Positions 1 through 9,523 of a DNA stretch of 64,000 bases are shown here, one piece after another (within the stretch, counting starts at the first letter, position 1; every line of letters starts with the position of its first letter). Source of the DNA: Magnetospirillum sp. XM-1 (GTDB lineage Bacteria; Pseudomonadota; Alphaproteobacteria; Rhodospirillales; Magnetospirillaceae); NCBI RefSeq assembly GCF_001511835.1, contig NZ_LN997848.1, positions 3,128,001-3,192,000 on the forward strand, in the 5' to 3' direction. Below the pieces are notes generated by a model, which was not told the DNA's origin, did no database searches, and saw nothing but the letters and a program-made list of their open reading frames with translations. Both the position numbers and the translations under genes were made by a program.

Positions 1-1428
1 GGCCACATGGCCAAGACCTCCGAGGCGGTGGCCCAGTACGAACGCCTGGAAGGCCGCCTGTCGGGCCTGGAACAGGCCTTCTCGCTGATTTTCGCCCTGG
101 TGGCGCTGCTCCTCGTGCTGACCGCCATCTGGGTCGGATTGTCCATGGCGGTGAAGCTCGCCACTCCCATCGGCCGGCTGATCGACGCCGCCGAGAAGGT
201 GCGCTCGGGCGATCTCGACGCCCGCGTCGCCGAGGATGCCGCCGACGAGATCGGCGTACTCTCCCGCGCCTTCAACCGCATGACCCATCAGCTGTCCAGC
301 CAGCGCCAGGATCTGGTGGACGCCAACCGCGAGCTGGACGAGCGTCGCCGCTTCACCGAAACGGTGCTGGCCGGCGTGACCTCGGGGGTCATCGGCCTGG
401 ATTCCGACGGGCGCATCCATCTTCCCAACCGTTCGGCCGGCGAACTGATCGGCATCAATCTCGAGGAACAGGTCGGCCGGGATATCCGGGACGTCATTCC
501 CGATCTGGCCGAGCCTTTGGACGAGGCGGTCCGCCGTCCCGACAAGCTGATCCAGCGCGAGGTGCGGCTGTCCACGCCGGGAGGCCGCGCCCGCATGCTG
601 CTGGTGCGCGTCGCCGCCGAGCGGCTCGAAGCCGAAATCATCGGCTATGTGGTGACCTTCGACGACATCACCGAGCTGGTCTCGGCCCAGCGCAAGGCGG
701 CCTGGTCCGACGTGGCGCGGCGCATCGCCCACGAGATCAAGAACCCACTGACCCCGATCCTGCTCTCGGCCGAGCGGCTGAAACGCAAGTATCTCAAAGA
801 GATACAGAACGATCCTGAGACCTACGTCAATCTGGTGGAAACCATCGTCCGCCAGGTGGGCGACATCGGCCGCATGGTGGACGAGTTCTCGTCCTTCGCC
901 CGCATGCCGGCGCCGCAGATCAAGCCGGACGACCTGAACGACATCTGCCGCCAGGCGGTGTTCCTGCAAAAGACCGGCAATCCCGACGTGGAGTTCGTCC
1001 ACCAATTGCCCGAGGGCAAGGTGCCGTTGATGTGCGACGGCCGCCTGATCGGCCAGGCGCTGACCAACCTGTTGAAGAACGCGGTGGAGGCCATCCACGG
1101 CCGCGACGACCCCGAGGCGCCCCGCGGCCGGGTGGCGCTCAGCCTCGTCGCCCAGGACGAACGGCTGGTGGTGACGGTGGAGGACAACGGCAAGGGCCTG
1201 CCCACCGAGAACCGGGAGCGGCTGACCGAACCCTACGTCACCACGCGCAGCAAAGGCACCGGCCTGGGGCTGGCCATCGTCAAGAAGATCATGGAAGACC
1301 ACGGCGGTGATCTGTATCTTGAGGATGCGCCAGGGGGAGGCGCGCGGATCGGGCTGGTCTTCCCGCTCTCCGAACAGCCGCAACAGTTTCAGGCAAACGG
1401 CGACACCACGGTAACCCATGGCGCATGA
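1..1428 (+). CDS. ntrY: Nitrogen regulation sensor histidine kinase NtrY (5' end outside window)
   Basis: This is the C-terminal part of a membrane sensor kinase; the frame is already open at base 1, so the N-terminal transmembrane and periplasmic part lies upstream. Counting from the ATG at base 7, there is one membrane helix (about 26-49), a HAMP linker (50-100), a PAS domain (110-215), a HisKA H-box with the phospho-acceptor His242 in ARRIAHEIKNPLTP, and a HATPase domain with N, G1 (DNGKGLP) and G2 (GTGLGLAI) boxes. NtrY autophosphorylates and passes phosphate to NtrX, linking nitrogen and redox state to transcription. The next gene, ntrX, overlaps its end by 11 bases, which implies translational coupling. 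Confidence 0.93.
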   Translation, partial: GHMAKTSEAVAQYERLEGRLSGLEQAFSLIFALVALLLVLTAIWVGLSMAVKLATPIGRLIDAAEKVRSGDLDARVAEDAADEIGVLSRAFNRMTHQLSSQRQDLVDANRELDERRRFTETVLAGVTSGVIGLDSDGRIHLPNRSAGELIGINLEEQVGRDIRDVIPDLAEPLDEAVRRPDKLIQREVRLSTPGGRARMLLVRVAAERLEAEIIGYVVTFDDITELVSAQRKAAWSDVARRIAHEIKNPLTPILLSAERLKRKYLKEIQNDPETYVNLVETIVRQVGDIGRMVDEFSSFARMPAPQIKPDDLNDICRQAVFLQKTGNPDVEFVHQLPEGKVPLMCDGRLIGQALTNLLKNAVEAIHGRDDPEAPRGRVALSLVAQDERLVVTVEDNGKGLPTENRERLTEPYVTTRSKGTGLGLAIVKKIMEDHGGDLYLEDAPGGGARIGLVFPLSEQPQQFQANGDTTVTHGA

Positions 1429-2809
1429 CATCCTGATCGTCGACGACGAGGCCGATATCCGCGCCTTGATCGCCGGCATCCTCGAGGACGAGGGGCACAA
1501 CACCCGCGAGGCCGCCAATTCGGACGAGGCCCTGGAGGGGATACGCGCCCGGCGGCCCAATCTGGTGATCCAGGACATCTGGCTGCAGGGCTCGCGCCTG
1601 GACGGCCTGGAGGTGCTGGACGCCGTCAAGCACGACCATCCGGAAGTGCCGGTGGTGATGATCTCGGGGCACGGCAACATCGAGACCGCCGTGCAGGCCA
1701 TCAAGCAGGGCGCCTACGACTTCATCGAGAAGCCGTTCAAGGCCGACCGCCTGCTCCTGGTGGTGGAGCGCGCCATCGAGGCCGCCCGGCTGCGGCGCGA
1801 GAACGAGGAGCTGAAGCTCCGTTCCGGTTCCGCCGGCGAACTGGTCGGTGGCGCGCTCGGCGTCATGCAGGTGCGCCAGGCCATCGAGAAGGTGGCGCCC
1901 ACCAATTCCCGCGTGCTGATCACCGGTCCGGCCGGTTCGGGCAAGGAAATCGTGGCGCGGCAAATTCACGCCCGCTCGCGCCGGGCCGAGGGGCCGTTCG
2001 TGGTCCTGAACTGCGCCGCCATGCACCCCGACCGCATGGAGATGGAGCTGTTCGGCACCGAGCACGGGCTGGACGGTCCCGATTCCCCGCGCAAGATCGG
2101 CACCTTCGAACAGGCCCATGGCGGCACCCTGCTGCTGGACGAAGTGGCCGACATGCCGCTGGAAACCCAGGGCAAGATCGTCCGCGTCCTCCAAGACCAG
2201 ATGTTCGAGCGGGTAGGGGGCGGCAAGAGGGTCGAGGTGGACGTGCGCGTCATCGCGTCCACCAACCGCGACCTGCAAGCCGAGATGAATGCCGGGCATT
2301 TCCGCGAGGATCTGTACTACCGCCTCAACGTGGTGCCGGTGAAGATGCCGGCCCTTCGCGACCGGCGCGAGGACATTCCCGCCCTGGCGCGCCACTTCAT
2401 GGCGCTTGCCGCAGCCGCCGCCGGCGTGCAGCCCCGGGTGGTGGGCGAGGACGCCCTGGCGGCGCTGCAGGCCTATGACTGGCCGGGCAACGTGCGCCAG
2501 CTCAGAAACGTCATGGACTGGCTGCTGATCATGGCGCCGGGCGACGCGCGTGAGCCCATCCGCGCCGACATGCTGCCCGGCGAGATCGGCGCCATCACGC
2601 CGGCGGTTCTGCGCTGGGACAAATCGAGCGAGATCATGACCCTGCCGCTGCGCGAGGCGCGCGAGCTGTTCGAGCGGGAATACCTGCTGGCCCAGGTCAA
2701 CCGGTTCGCCGGCAACATCTCGCGCACCTCGGCCTTCGTCGGCATGGAACGTTCCGCCCTTCACCGCAAGCTCAAGCTGCTTGGCGTCAACACGGACGAA
2801 AAGAAATGA
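1418..2809 (+). CDS. ntrX: Response regulator NtrX
   Basis: 463-residue response regulator paired with NtrY. The receiver domain (1-120) has the acidic pair D9/D10, phospho-acceptor D53 and K105. An AAA+ domain follows, with Walker A GPAGSGKE at 170-177 and Walker B LLLDEVAD. A Fis-type helix-turn-helix closes the C-terminus (ISRTSAFVGMERSALHRKLK). In the L1 loop the usual sigma54-contacting GAFTGA is missing: after ELFG the sequence reads TEHGLDGPDSPRKIG. It may therefore regulate without classical sigma54 activation (inference). The start overlaps ntrY and the end overlaps trkA by 4 bases (ATGA), so the three genes form one transcription unit. Confidence 0.93.
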   Translation: MAHDILIVDDEADIRALIAGILEDEGHNTREAANSDEALEGIRARRPNLVIQDIWLQGSRLDGLEVLDAVKHDHPEVPVVMISGHGNIETAVQAIKQGAYDFIEKPFKADRLLLVVERAIEAARLRRENEELKLRSGSAGELVGGALGVMQVRQAIEKVAPTNSRVLITGPAGSGKEIVARQIHARSRRAEGPFVVLNCAAMHPDRMEMELFGTEHGLDGPDSPRKIGTFEQAHGGTLLLDEVADMPLETQGKIVRVLQDQMFERVGGGKRVEVDVRVIASTNRDLQAEMNAGHFREDLYYRLNVVPVKMPALRDRREDIPALARHFMALAAAAAGVQPRVVGEDALAALQAYDWPGNVRQLRNVMDWLLIMAPGDAREPIRADMLPGEIGAITPAVLRWDKSSEIMTLPLREARELFEREYLLAQVNRFAGNISRTSAFVGMERSALHRKLKLLGVNTDEKK

Positions 2810-4182
2810 AGGTCATAGTCTGCGGCGCCGGTCAGGTCGGCTTCAACATCGCCCACTATCTGGCGGGCGAGAACAACGACGTCACCATCATCGACCAGCG
2901 GCCCGAGCTGATCCGCAAGGTCAGCGACACGCTCGACGTCCAGGTGGTGCTGGGCTTCGCCTCCCATCCGGCGGTGCTGGAACAGGCGGGCGCCGGCGAC
3001 GCCGACATGATCATCGCGGTGACCGCCGCCGACGAGGTCAACATGGTCGCCTGCCAGGTGGCGCACTCGCTGTTCAACGTGCCGACCAAGATCGCCCGCG
3101 TGCGCAGCCAGAGCTATCTGGCCCCCATCTGGGCCAACCTGTTCTCGCGCGAGCATCTGCCCATCGACGTCATCATCAGCCCCGAGATCGAGGTGGCCCG
3201 CGCCATCACCAAGCGGCTGCAGGTGCCGGGCGCCATCGACGTCATTCCGCTGGTGGGCGACAAGGTCCGCCTGATCGGGGTGCGCTGCACCGAGAACTGC
3301 CCGCTGATCAACACGCCTTTGCGCCAGCTCACCGTGCTGTTCCCGGACCTCGCCATCGTCATCATCGGCATCGTGCGCGACGGCAAGGCCATCGTGCCCA
3401 CCTCCGAGGACCAGATGCTGGAGGGCGACGAGGTCTATTTCGTCGTCGATACGGCCCATGTGGACCGGGCGCTGACCGCTTTCGGCCGCGAGGACCAGGA
3501 AGCGCGGCGCATCGTCATCTTCGGCGGCGGCAATATCGGCCTGTTCCTGGCCCAGCAGCTGGAAGCGGCCCGGCCCGGCACCTCCATCAAGATCATCGAG
3601 TCCAACAAGGAGCGCGCCGAGTTCGTCGCCAAGGCGGTGGGCCACACCGTGGTGATCCACGGCGACGCGCTCGACCCGGAAATCCTTGAGGAAGCCTCGG
3701 TGGGCGCCGCCGAGGCGGTGGTGGCCGTCACCAACGACGACGAGACCAACATCCTGTCGGGCCTGTTGGCCAAGCGCTACGGCTGTCGCCGCACCATGGC
3801 GCTGATCAACAAGACCACCTACAACTCGCTGGTGGCGCCGCTGGGCATCGACGTCGCGGTCAATCCCCGCGCCATCACCGTATCCAACATCCTCCAGCAT
3901 GTGCGCCGGGGCCGCATCCACGCCGTCCACTCCCTGCACGAGGGCTTCGGCGAGCTGATCGAGGCCGACGCGCTGGAAACCTCGTCCCTGGTGGGCAAGC
4001 CGCTCAGGGACGTCAAGCTGCCGTCGGGCGTGCTGCTGGGCGCGGTGGTCCATGACGGCAAGGTGGTCAGCCCGCGCGGCAGCACGGTGATCCATCCCGG
4101 CGACCGCGTCATCCTGTTCGCCACCGCCGACGCGGTGAAGAAGGTGGAAAAGATGTTCTCGGTCCGGCTGGAATATTTCTGA
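2806..4182 (+). CDS. trkA: Trk system potassium uptake protein TrkA
   Basis: 458-residue cytoplasmic NAD(H)-binding regulatory subunit of the Trk potassium uptake system. It is built as two RCK units. Each Rossmann domain has a dinucleotide motif: CGAGQVGFNIAHYLAG at residues 6-21 and FGGGNIGLFLAQQL near 235. Each is followed by a TrkA-C domain. The length is the usual one for TrkA. The start overlaps the ntrX stop as ATGA, and the stop TGA shares one base with the next ATG. The ntrYX-trkA-hfq-hflX order is a familiar alphaproteobacterial arrangement. No trkH/trkG membrane subunit lies in the window. Confidence 0.95.
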   Translation: MKVIVCGAGQVGFNIAHYLAGENNDVTIIDQRPELIRKVSDTLDVQVVLGFASHPAVLEQAGAGDADMIIAVTAADEVNMVACQVAHSLFNVPTKIARVRSQSYLAPIWANLFSREHLPIDVIISPEIEVARAITKRLQVPGAIDVIPLVGDKVRLIGVRCTENCPLINTPLRQLTVLFPDLAIVIIGIVRDGKAIVPTSEDQMLEGDEVYFVVDTAHVDRALTAFGREDQEARRIVIFGGGNIGLFLAQQLEAARPGTSIKIIESNKERAEFVAKAVGHTVVIHGDALDPEILEEASVGAAEAVVAVTNDDETNILSGLLAKRYGCRRTMALINKTTYNSLVAPLGIDVAVNPRAITVSNILQHVRRGRIHAVHSLHEGFGELIEADALETSSLVGKPLRDVKLPSGVLLGAVVHDGKVVSPRGSTVIHPGDRVILFATADAVKKVEKMFSVRLEYF

Positions 4183-4841
4183 TGCCCGGATTGCCGCTGC
4201 CCCGCCCCTCGGCGGTGATTTTCGACTGGGACAACACCCTGGTGGATTCCTGGGTGTGCATCCAGGAATCCTACAACATGACCTTCCGCCATTTCGGCAT
4301 GCCGGAATGGAGTCTGGACGAGACCCGCGAAAGGGTCGCCGCCTCCATGCGCGATTCCTTCCCCGCCATGTTCGGCGAGCGCTGGCCCGAGGCCCGCGAC
4401 GTCTTCACCAAAAGCTTCGAGTCCATTCACCTCGACTATCTCAACCCGCTGCCCGGCGCGTCCGAGATGCTGGGCGCGCTTCGGGCCGAGGGAGTGGTGC
4501 TGGCGGTGGTCAGCAACAAGCGCGGCGGCTTTTTGCGCAAGGAAGCCGAGATCATGGGCTGGAGCGGCCATTTCGTCCGTCTGGTGGGCGCCGACGACGC
4601 CGAGGCCGACAAGCCGGCCGCAGCACCCGTCCATCTCGCCCTGTCCGGAACCGGCATCGAGGCCGGACGCCATGTGTGGTTCGTGGGCGATTCGCCCATC
4701 GACACCCACTGCGCCGTCAACGCCGGTTGCACCCCCATCCTGATGCGGCCCCAATCCCCGGCCGAAGGCGAGTTCGCCCATCCGCCCGCCCGCTTCCTGC
4801 GGGCCTGCATGGACCTCGTCCATCTTGTCCGAGAACTATAG
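4182..4841 (+). CDS. HAD-superfamily hydrolase (phosphoglycolate phosphatase-like)
   Basis: 219-residue haloacid-dehalogenase-type phosphatase. Motif I is FDWDNTLVDS, with nucleophile Asp and general acid Asp two residues later. Motif II is VVSNKR, and motif III/IV is WFVGDSPIDTHCAVNAG. The cap region lies between motifs I and II, as in the Gph/phosphoglycolate phosphatase subfamily. The substrate cannot be read from the sequence. The start shares its first base with the last base of the trkA stop (TGATG), so it is translated with the trkA operon. About 100 bases separate it from hfq, which leaves room for a separate hfq promoter. Confidence 0.85.
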   Translation: MPGLPLPRPSAVIFDWDNTLVDSWVCIQESYNMTFRHFGMPEWSLDETRERVAASMRDSFPAMFGERWPEARDVFTKSFESIHLDYLNPLPGASEMLGALRAEGVVLAVVSNKRGGFLRKEAEIMGWSGHFVRLVGADDAEADKPAAAPVHLALSGTGIEAGRHVWFVGDSPIDTHCAVNAGCTPILMRPQSPAEGEFAHPPARFLRACMDLVHLVREL

Positions 4842-4944
4842 GTTCCCATCTGTTGGAAATGGTGGTAACGACAAGGGTTCAACGGGGTAGGTGCCCAGCC
4901 GCACTCCAATAATCAAGATCGGCCAATAAGAACGGATTCCAATC

Positions 4945-5199
4945 ATGTCCGCCGAAAAATCGCAAAATGTGCAGGATGTGTTCCTCAACTACATCCGCAA
5001 GAACAAGACGCCCGTCACCATCTTCCTGGTCAACGGCGTGAAGCTTCAGGGTATCGTCACCTGGTTCGACAACTTCTCGGTGCTGCTGCGCCGCGACGGT
5101 CATACCCAACTGGTGTACAAGCACGCCATCTCGACGGTGATGCCGTCGACCCCCATCTCTCTGTTCGAGCCTCCGATCAAGGAAAACGGCGAAGAATAG
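4945..5199 (+). CDS. hfq: RNA chaperone Hfq
   Basis: 84-residue Sm-like protein that forms a hexameric ring, binds small regulatory RNAs and mRNAs, and promotes their pairing. The Sm1 motif is seen in [36 protein letters not shown], and the Sm2 region in [12 protein letters not shown] with the conserved YKH. The unstructured C-terminal tail is short, as in other alphaproteobacteria. The stop codon is followed at once by the GTG start of hflX, so the two are translationally coupled, as in many proteobacteria. Confidence 0.97.
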   Translation: MSAEKSQNVQDVFLNYIRKNKTPVTIFLVNGVKLQGIVTWFDNFSVLLRRDGHTQLVYKHAISTVMPSTPISLFEPPIKENGEE

Positions 5200-6507
5200 G
5201 TGGGAGAAACCGGTTCCACACAGGCGGCGCCCAGCCGCGCCATGGTGATCCACCCCGCCTTCAAGGGCGGGGATGGTTCCCGTCTGCCTGAAGCCCGCCT
5301 CGCCGAGGCGGTCGGGCTGGCCGGAGCCATCGATCTCGACATCGTCGCCGCCGAGGCGGTCAACGTCGCCAAGGTCCGCCCGGCCACCCTGATGGGCAAG
5401 GGCGCGGTGGAGCGTCTGGCCGAACTGGTCAAGGAATGCGAGGTCGATCTGGCGGTGGTGGACGGCCATCTGTCGCCGGTGCAGCAGCGCAATCTGGAAA
5501 AGGCCTGGGGCTGCAAGGTCATCGACCGCACCGGCCTGATTCTCGAAATTTTCGGCGCAAGGGCGCGGACCCGCGAGGGCACGCTGCAGGTGGAACTGGC
5601 GGCACTTTCGTACCAGCGCTCGCGGCTGGTGCGGTCCTGGACCCACCTGGAACGCCAGCGGGGCGGCTTCGGCTTTCTGGGCGGCCCCGGCGAGACCCAG
5701 ATCGAGGCTGACCGCCGCATGATCGGCGAGCGCATCGTCAAGCTGGAGCGCGAGCTGGAAGACGTCAAGCGCACCCGCGAGCTGCACCGCAAGGCGCGGC
5801 GCAAGGTGCCCTATCCCATCGTCGCCCTGGTGGGCTACACCAATGCCGGCAAGTCGACGCTGTTCAACCAGCTGACCCGGGCCGAGGTGATGGCCAAGGA
5901 TATGCTGTTCGCCACGCTGGACCCCACCATGCGCACCCTGGTGCTGCCGTCGGGGCGCAAGATCATCCTGTCGGACACGGTGGGCTTCATCTCCGACCTG
6001 CCGCACGAACTGGTCGCCGCCTTCCGCGCCACCCTGGAGGAGGTGCTGGAGGCCGACGTGGTGGTGCATGTGCGCGACGTCTCCCACCCCGACACCGAGG
6101 CCCAGGCCGCCGACGTGGATACCGTGCTCCGCGAGCTGGGGCTGTCCGAGGTGGTGGACCGCGGGCTGGTCGAGGCGCTGAACAAGATCGATCTGCTGGA
6201 CGAGCAGGGCCGCGAGGAAGTGCTGAACCAGGCCAAGCGCCGCGACGGCGCCATGGCGCTGTCGGCGGTGACCGGCGAGGGCGTCGACGACCTGCTGGCC
6301 GAGCTGGACCGCCGCCTGGGCGCGGCGCGCGAAACCCTGGACGTGGCACTGCCGCTGTCCGACGGCGCTTCCATCGCCTGGCTCTACAGCCATGGCGAGG
6401 TGGTGGCCCGGCGCGACGACGAGGCGCAGGCCTTCATGCGGGTCAGGCTCGACCCCGCCGACGTCAAGCGCTTTCACCAGCGCAAGGCCGGGGGCAGGGG
6501 GGCATGA
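5200..6507 (+). CDS. hflX: Ribosome-associated GTPase HflX
   Basis: 435-residue GTPase of the HflX family, which splits or rescues stalled ribosomes. An N-terminal HflX domain carries the glycine-rich segment GGFGFLGGPGETQIEADRRM. The G domain has G1 GYTNAGKST near 210, G3 DTVGFISDLPHELV, and G4 NKID. The start codon is GTG directly after the hfq stop, with no spacer, so expression probably depends on hfq translation. The next gene starts 4 bases before this stop (ATGATG/TGA overlap), extending the operon. Confidence 0.94.
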   Translation: MGETGSTQAAPSRAMVIHPAFKGGDGSRLPEARLAEAVGLAGAIDLDIVAAEAVNVAKVRPATLMGKGAVERLAELVKECEVDLAVVDGHLSPVQQRNLEKAWGCKVIDRTGLILEIFGARARTREGTLQVELAALSYQRSRLVRSWTHLERQRGGFGFLGGPGETQIEADRRMIGERIVKLERELEDVKRTRELHRKARRKVPYPIVALVGYTNAGKSTLFNQLTRAEVMAKDMLFATLDPTMRTLVLPSGRKIILSDTVGFISDLPHELVAAFRATLEEVLEADVVVHVRDVSHPDTEAQAADVDTVLRELGLSEVVDRGLVEALNKIDLLDEQGREEVLNQAKRRDGAMALSAVTGEGVDDLLAELDRRLGAARETLDVALPLSDGASIAWLYSHGEVVARRDDEAQAFMRVRLDPADVKRFHQRKAGGRGA

Positions 6508-7265
6508 TGGATTTCGACAAGGTGGCCTCCATCATCACCGAAACGGCGGCCGAGGAGATCCTGCCCCGCTTCAACCACCTGTCGGCCGGCCAGATTCGCG
6601 AGAAGCGGCCGGGCGAGCTGGTCACCGAGGCCGATACCGAGGCCGAGCGGGTGATGACCCGCCGGCTGCGCGAGCTGATTCCCGGTGCGGGCGTGGTGGG
6701 CGAGGAGGCGGTGGCCGCCGACCCCGCCCTGCTGCGGCTGCTGGAAGGCGAGGGAGCCGTCTGGATCATCGATCCGGTGGACGGCACCGCCAATTTCGCC
6801 AAGGGCAATCCCCGTTTCGCCGTCATCGTCGCCCTGGTGCGCGACGGCGTGACCGTGGCCGGCTGGATTCTCGATCCCCTGGGCCAGCGCATGATCACCG
6901 CCGAGCTTGGGGCCGGGGCCTGGCTGGGAACGGAGCGTTTGGCCGTGCTGCCCACCGCGCCGCTGGCCGATCTCACCGGATCGGTGAAGCGTTCGGGGCG
7001 GCTCGCCTCAATGGTGGCCAAATGCACCCGCAAGGGCAGCGCCGCCCACGATTATATCGATCTGGTAACGGGCAAGCTGCACTTCGCCCATTACAACCGC
7101 CTGATGCCCTGGGACCACGCCGCCGGGGTGCTGATCCACGCCGAATCCGGCGGGCATGCGGCGCTGACCAGCGGGATGCCTTATCGCCCCAGGGCGCAAG
7201 AGGGCTGCCTGCTGCTGGCCCCCACCGCCGGCACCTGGACCTCGCTGCAGGCGGTGATCGAGTAG
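6504..7265 (+). CDS. Inositol monophosphatase family protein
   Basis: 253-residue lithium-sensitive Mg2+-dependent phosphatase family member (IMPase/CysQ/FBPase fold). Metal-binding motifs are GEEAVAADP (Glu ligand), DPVDGTANFAKGNPRFAV (the DPxDGTxNF signature) and WDHAAGVLIHAESGG near the C-terminus. Substrates in the family include inositol-1-phosphate, 3'-phosphoadenosine-5'-phosphate and histidinol phosphate. The sequence alone does not decide among them. The gene overlaps the hflX stop by 4 bases and is the last gene of this + strand run. A palindromic intergenic repeat follows. Confidence 0.88.
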   Translation: MMDFDKVASIITETAAEEILPRFNHLSAGQIREKRPGELVTEADTEAERVMTRRLRELIPGAGVVGEEAVAADPALLRLLEGEGAVWIIDPVDGTANFAKGNPRFAVIVALVRDGVTVAGWILDPLGQRMITAELGAGAWLGTERLAVLPTAPLADLTGSVKRSGRLASMVAKCTRKGSAAHDYIDLVTGKLHFAHYNRLMPWDHAAGVLIHAESGGHAALTSGMPYRPRAQEGCLLLAPTAGTWTSLQAVIE

Positions 7266-7307
7266 GGGCTGTCTGAGCTTGGTGTGATCGCTTTTCCATT
7301 TCGTCAC

Positions 7308-7364
7308 CCTCGGGCTTGACCCGAGGGTCCATGGATGGCCGGGTCAAGCCCGGCCATGACGGTC
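7308..7364. repeat. Palindromic intergenic repeat (alphaproteobacterial REP-like)
   Basis: Two adjacent inverted repeats lie between the convergent ends of the IMPase gene and recG. The first pairs CCCTCGGG with CCCGAGGG around TTGA. The second pairs GGCCGGG with CCCGGCC around TCAAG, followed by ATGACGG. This 'hairpin plus ATGAC' form is common in alphaproteobacterial intergenic DNA. It may also act as a bidirectional transcription terminator. Confidence 0.6.
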
Positions 7365-7382
7365 ATTGGAGTGAGTCTGCTC

Positions 7383-9464
7383 CTACCCCGACCGAAGGGT
7401 CCGCACCGCCGCGTCGCGTTCGAACAGGTAGAGCAGGACGCGCAGCGCCTCGCCGCGCGGGCTGGACAGGTCCGGGTCGCGCTCGAGGATAAGCCGCGCA
7501 TCGTCGCGGGCGGCGGCCAGCAAGTCGCCGTGGATGGCCAGATCGGCCAGGCGGAATTCGGGCAGGCCGCTTTGCCGGGTGCCCAGCATCTCGCCGCCGC
7601 CACGCAGGCGCAGGTCTTCCTCGGCGATCCTGAAGCCGTCCTCGGTGGCGCGCATGATTTCCAGCCGCGCCTTGGCGATCTCGCCCAAGGGATGGCCGTA
7701 GAGCAGCAGGCAGCGGGATTCCTTGGTGCCGCGTCCCACCCGGCCGCGCAGCTGGTGCAGCTGGGCAAGGCCGAAGCGCTCGGCATGCTCGATGACCATG
7801 ATGTTGGCGTCGGGCACGTCGACGCCCACCTCGATCACCGTGGTGGCCACCAGGATGTCCAGGTGGCCTGCGGCGAATTCGGCCATCACCTTGTCCTTGG
7901 CCGGGCCCTTCATGCGGCCGTGGACAAGGCCGACGCGGTCGCCGAACACATGGGTGAGGTGCCGGTGGCGGTCCTCTGCCGCCGCAAGGTCGCTGGTCTC
8001 GGATTCCTCCACCAGCGGGCAGACCCAATAGGCCCTTGCACCCGAGGCCACCGCCCGGCCGATCCCCGCCACCATCTCGTCCATTCGGGAAAGCGGCACC
8101 ACGCGGGTGTCGATGGGTTTGCGGCCCGGCGGCTTCTCGTCCAGGCGCGAGGCGTCCATGTCGCCATAGGCGGTGAGCAGCAGGGTGCGGGGAATGGGGG
8201 TGGCGGTCATCACCAGCATGTCTACCGCCAGCCCCTTGGCCGCCAGTTCCAGGCGCTGATGCACCCCGAAGCGGTGCTGCTCGTCGATCACCGCCAGGGC
8301 GAGGTCCTTGAAGGCGACGTCCTCCTGGAACAAGGCGTGGGTGCCGAGCAGGATGTGGATCTCGCCCGAGGCGAGGCCATCCAGAACCCCCTGGCGCGCC
8401 TTGCCCTTGTCGCGCCCGGTGAGCAAAGCGACCTTGAGGCCCGCCGCCTCGGCCAGGGGCGCGATGCCGGCGTAATGCTGGCGGGCCAGGATCTCGGTGG
8501 GCGCCATCATGGCGGCCTGAGCCCCGGCCTCGACGGCGGTGAGCATGGCGAGCAGGGCCACCACCGTCTTGCCGCTGCCGACATCGCCCTGAAGCAGGCG
8601 GAGCATGCGCAGCGGTTCGGCCATGTCGGCATCGATCTCGGCCAGCGAGCGGCTTTGCGCGCCGGTCAGGGTATAGGGCAGCGCCGCCATCACCTTGGCC
8701 CGCAAGGACCCGCCGCCCACCAGGGCGCGGCCCTTGAGCTTGCGCATCTGGGCGCGGACCATGGCCAGCGCCAGCTGGTTGGCCAGCAATTCGTCGAAGG
8801 CCAGACGCTGGCGCGCCGGAGTATTGCCGGTGGCGCTCTGCTCGTCTTCAGGATGGTGGAGCCGGTCAAGCGCCGTGCGCCAGTCCGGCCATCCCTGGCG
8901 GGCCAGCCAGTGGGGCTCCTGCCATTCGGGCAAATCCGGGGCCTTGGCGACGGCCGCCGCCACCGTCTTGGCCACGGCACGGCCCGTCAATCCGGCGGTC
9001 AGCCCATAGACCGGCTCGACCGCCATCACCTGGGCGATCTGGTCCAGCGGCACGATGTGGTCCGGGTGGCTGATCTGGATCTCGTTGTTGAAATGCTCGA
9101 CCTGACCGCTGACCACGCGGATCTCGCCCTCGGGCAATTGCTTGCGCAGCCAGTCCTCGCGCCCGTGGAAGAACACCAGATGCAGGAAACCCGTCTCGTC
9201 GCTCATGCGCACCCGGTAGGGGCGCTTCGGGGACGAGGAGGGGAAGTGGGCGTCCACCCTGAGCGTCAGGGTGGCGACCTTGCCGTGGGGGGCGTCCATC
9301 ACCTTGGGGGCGAAGCGGCGGTCGATCACCCCGGTGGGCAGGTGCCACAGCAGGTCCAGCACCTTGTCGCCCACCAGCCGCTGATAGAGCGGCGCCAGGC
9401 GCGGACCGATGCCGGGCAGGCTGGTCACCGGGGCGAAGAGGGGAAACAGAACCTGGGGGCGCAT
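7383..9464 (-). CDS. recG: ATP-dependent DNA helicase RecG
   Basis: 693-residue superfamily 2 helicase that reverses stalled replication forks and branch-migrates Holliday junctions. An N-terminal wedge/OB domain (VRMSDETGFLHLVFFHGR) is followed by helicase domains with Walker A GDVGSGKT, DEQH box (VIDEQHRFGV), motif III TATPIPRT and motif VI QLRGRVGRG. The start is taken at the ATG giving MRPQVLFPLF. Upstream residues in the open frame do not look like RecG. It is divergent from sdhE, and the short gap between them must hold both promoters. Confidence 0.95.
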   Translation of the reverse strand: MRPQVLFPLFAPVTSLPGIGPRLAPLYQRLVGDKVLDLLWHLPTGVIDRRFAPKVMDAPHGKVATLTLRVDAHFPSSSPKRPYRVRMSDETGFLHLVFFHGREDWLRKQLPEGEIRVVSGQVEHFNNEIQISHPDHIVPLDQIAQVMAVEPVYGLTAGLTGRAVAKTVAAAVAKAPDLPEWQEPHWLARQGWPDWRTALDRLHHPEDEQSATGNTPARQRLAFDELLANQLALAMVRAQMRKLKGRALVGGGSLRAKVMAALPYTLTGAQSRSLAEIDADMAEPLRMLRLLQGDVGSGKTVVALLAMLTAVEAGAQAAMMAPTEILARQHYAGIAPLAEAAGLKVALLTGRDKGKARQGVLDGLASGEIHILLGTHALFQEDVAFKDLALAVIDEQHRFGVHQRLELAAKGLAVDMLVMTATPIPRTLLLTAYGDMDASRLDEKPPGRKPIDTRVVPLSRMDEMVAGIGRAVASGARAYWVCPLVEESETSDLAAAEDRHRHLTHVFGDRVGLVHGRMKGPAKDKVMAEFAAGHLDILVATTVIEVGVDVPDANIMVIEHAERFGLAQLHQLRGRVGRGTKESRCLLLYGHPLGEIAKARLEIMRATEDGFRIAEEDLRLRGGGEMLGTRQSGLPEFRLADLAIHGDLLAAARDDARLILERDPDLSSPRGEALRVLLYLFERDAAVRTLRSG

Positions 9465-9523
9465 GGCGGGCTGACATTCCGGTCTCGAGGGGCTATATCC
9501 TAGTCGGCTCCGAAACCGACGCA

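Noticed and set aside
1289..2764. Long open frame opposite ntrX, and similar long frames opposite trkA, mfd, metG and others
   Set aside because: They are shadows of high-GC codon bias: composition is His/Gly/Arg/Ala-rich without motifs, while the opposite strand encodes clear conserved proteins.
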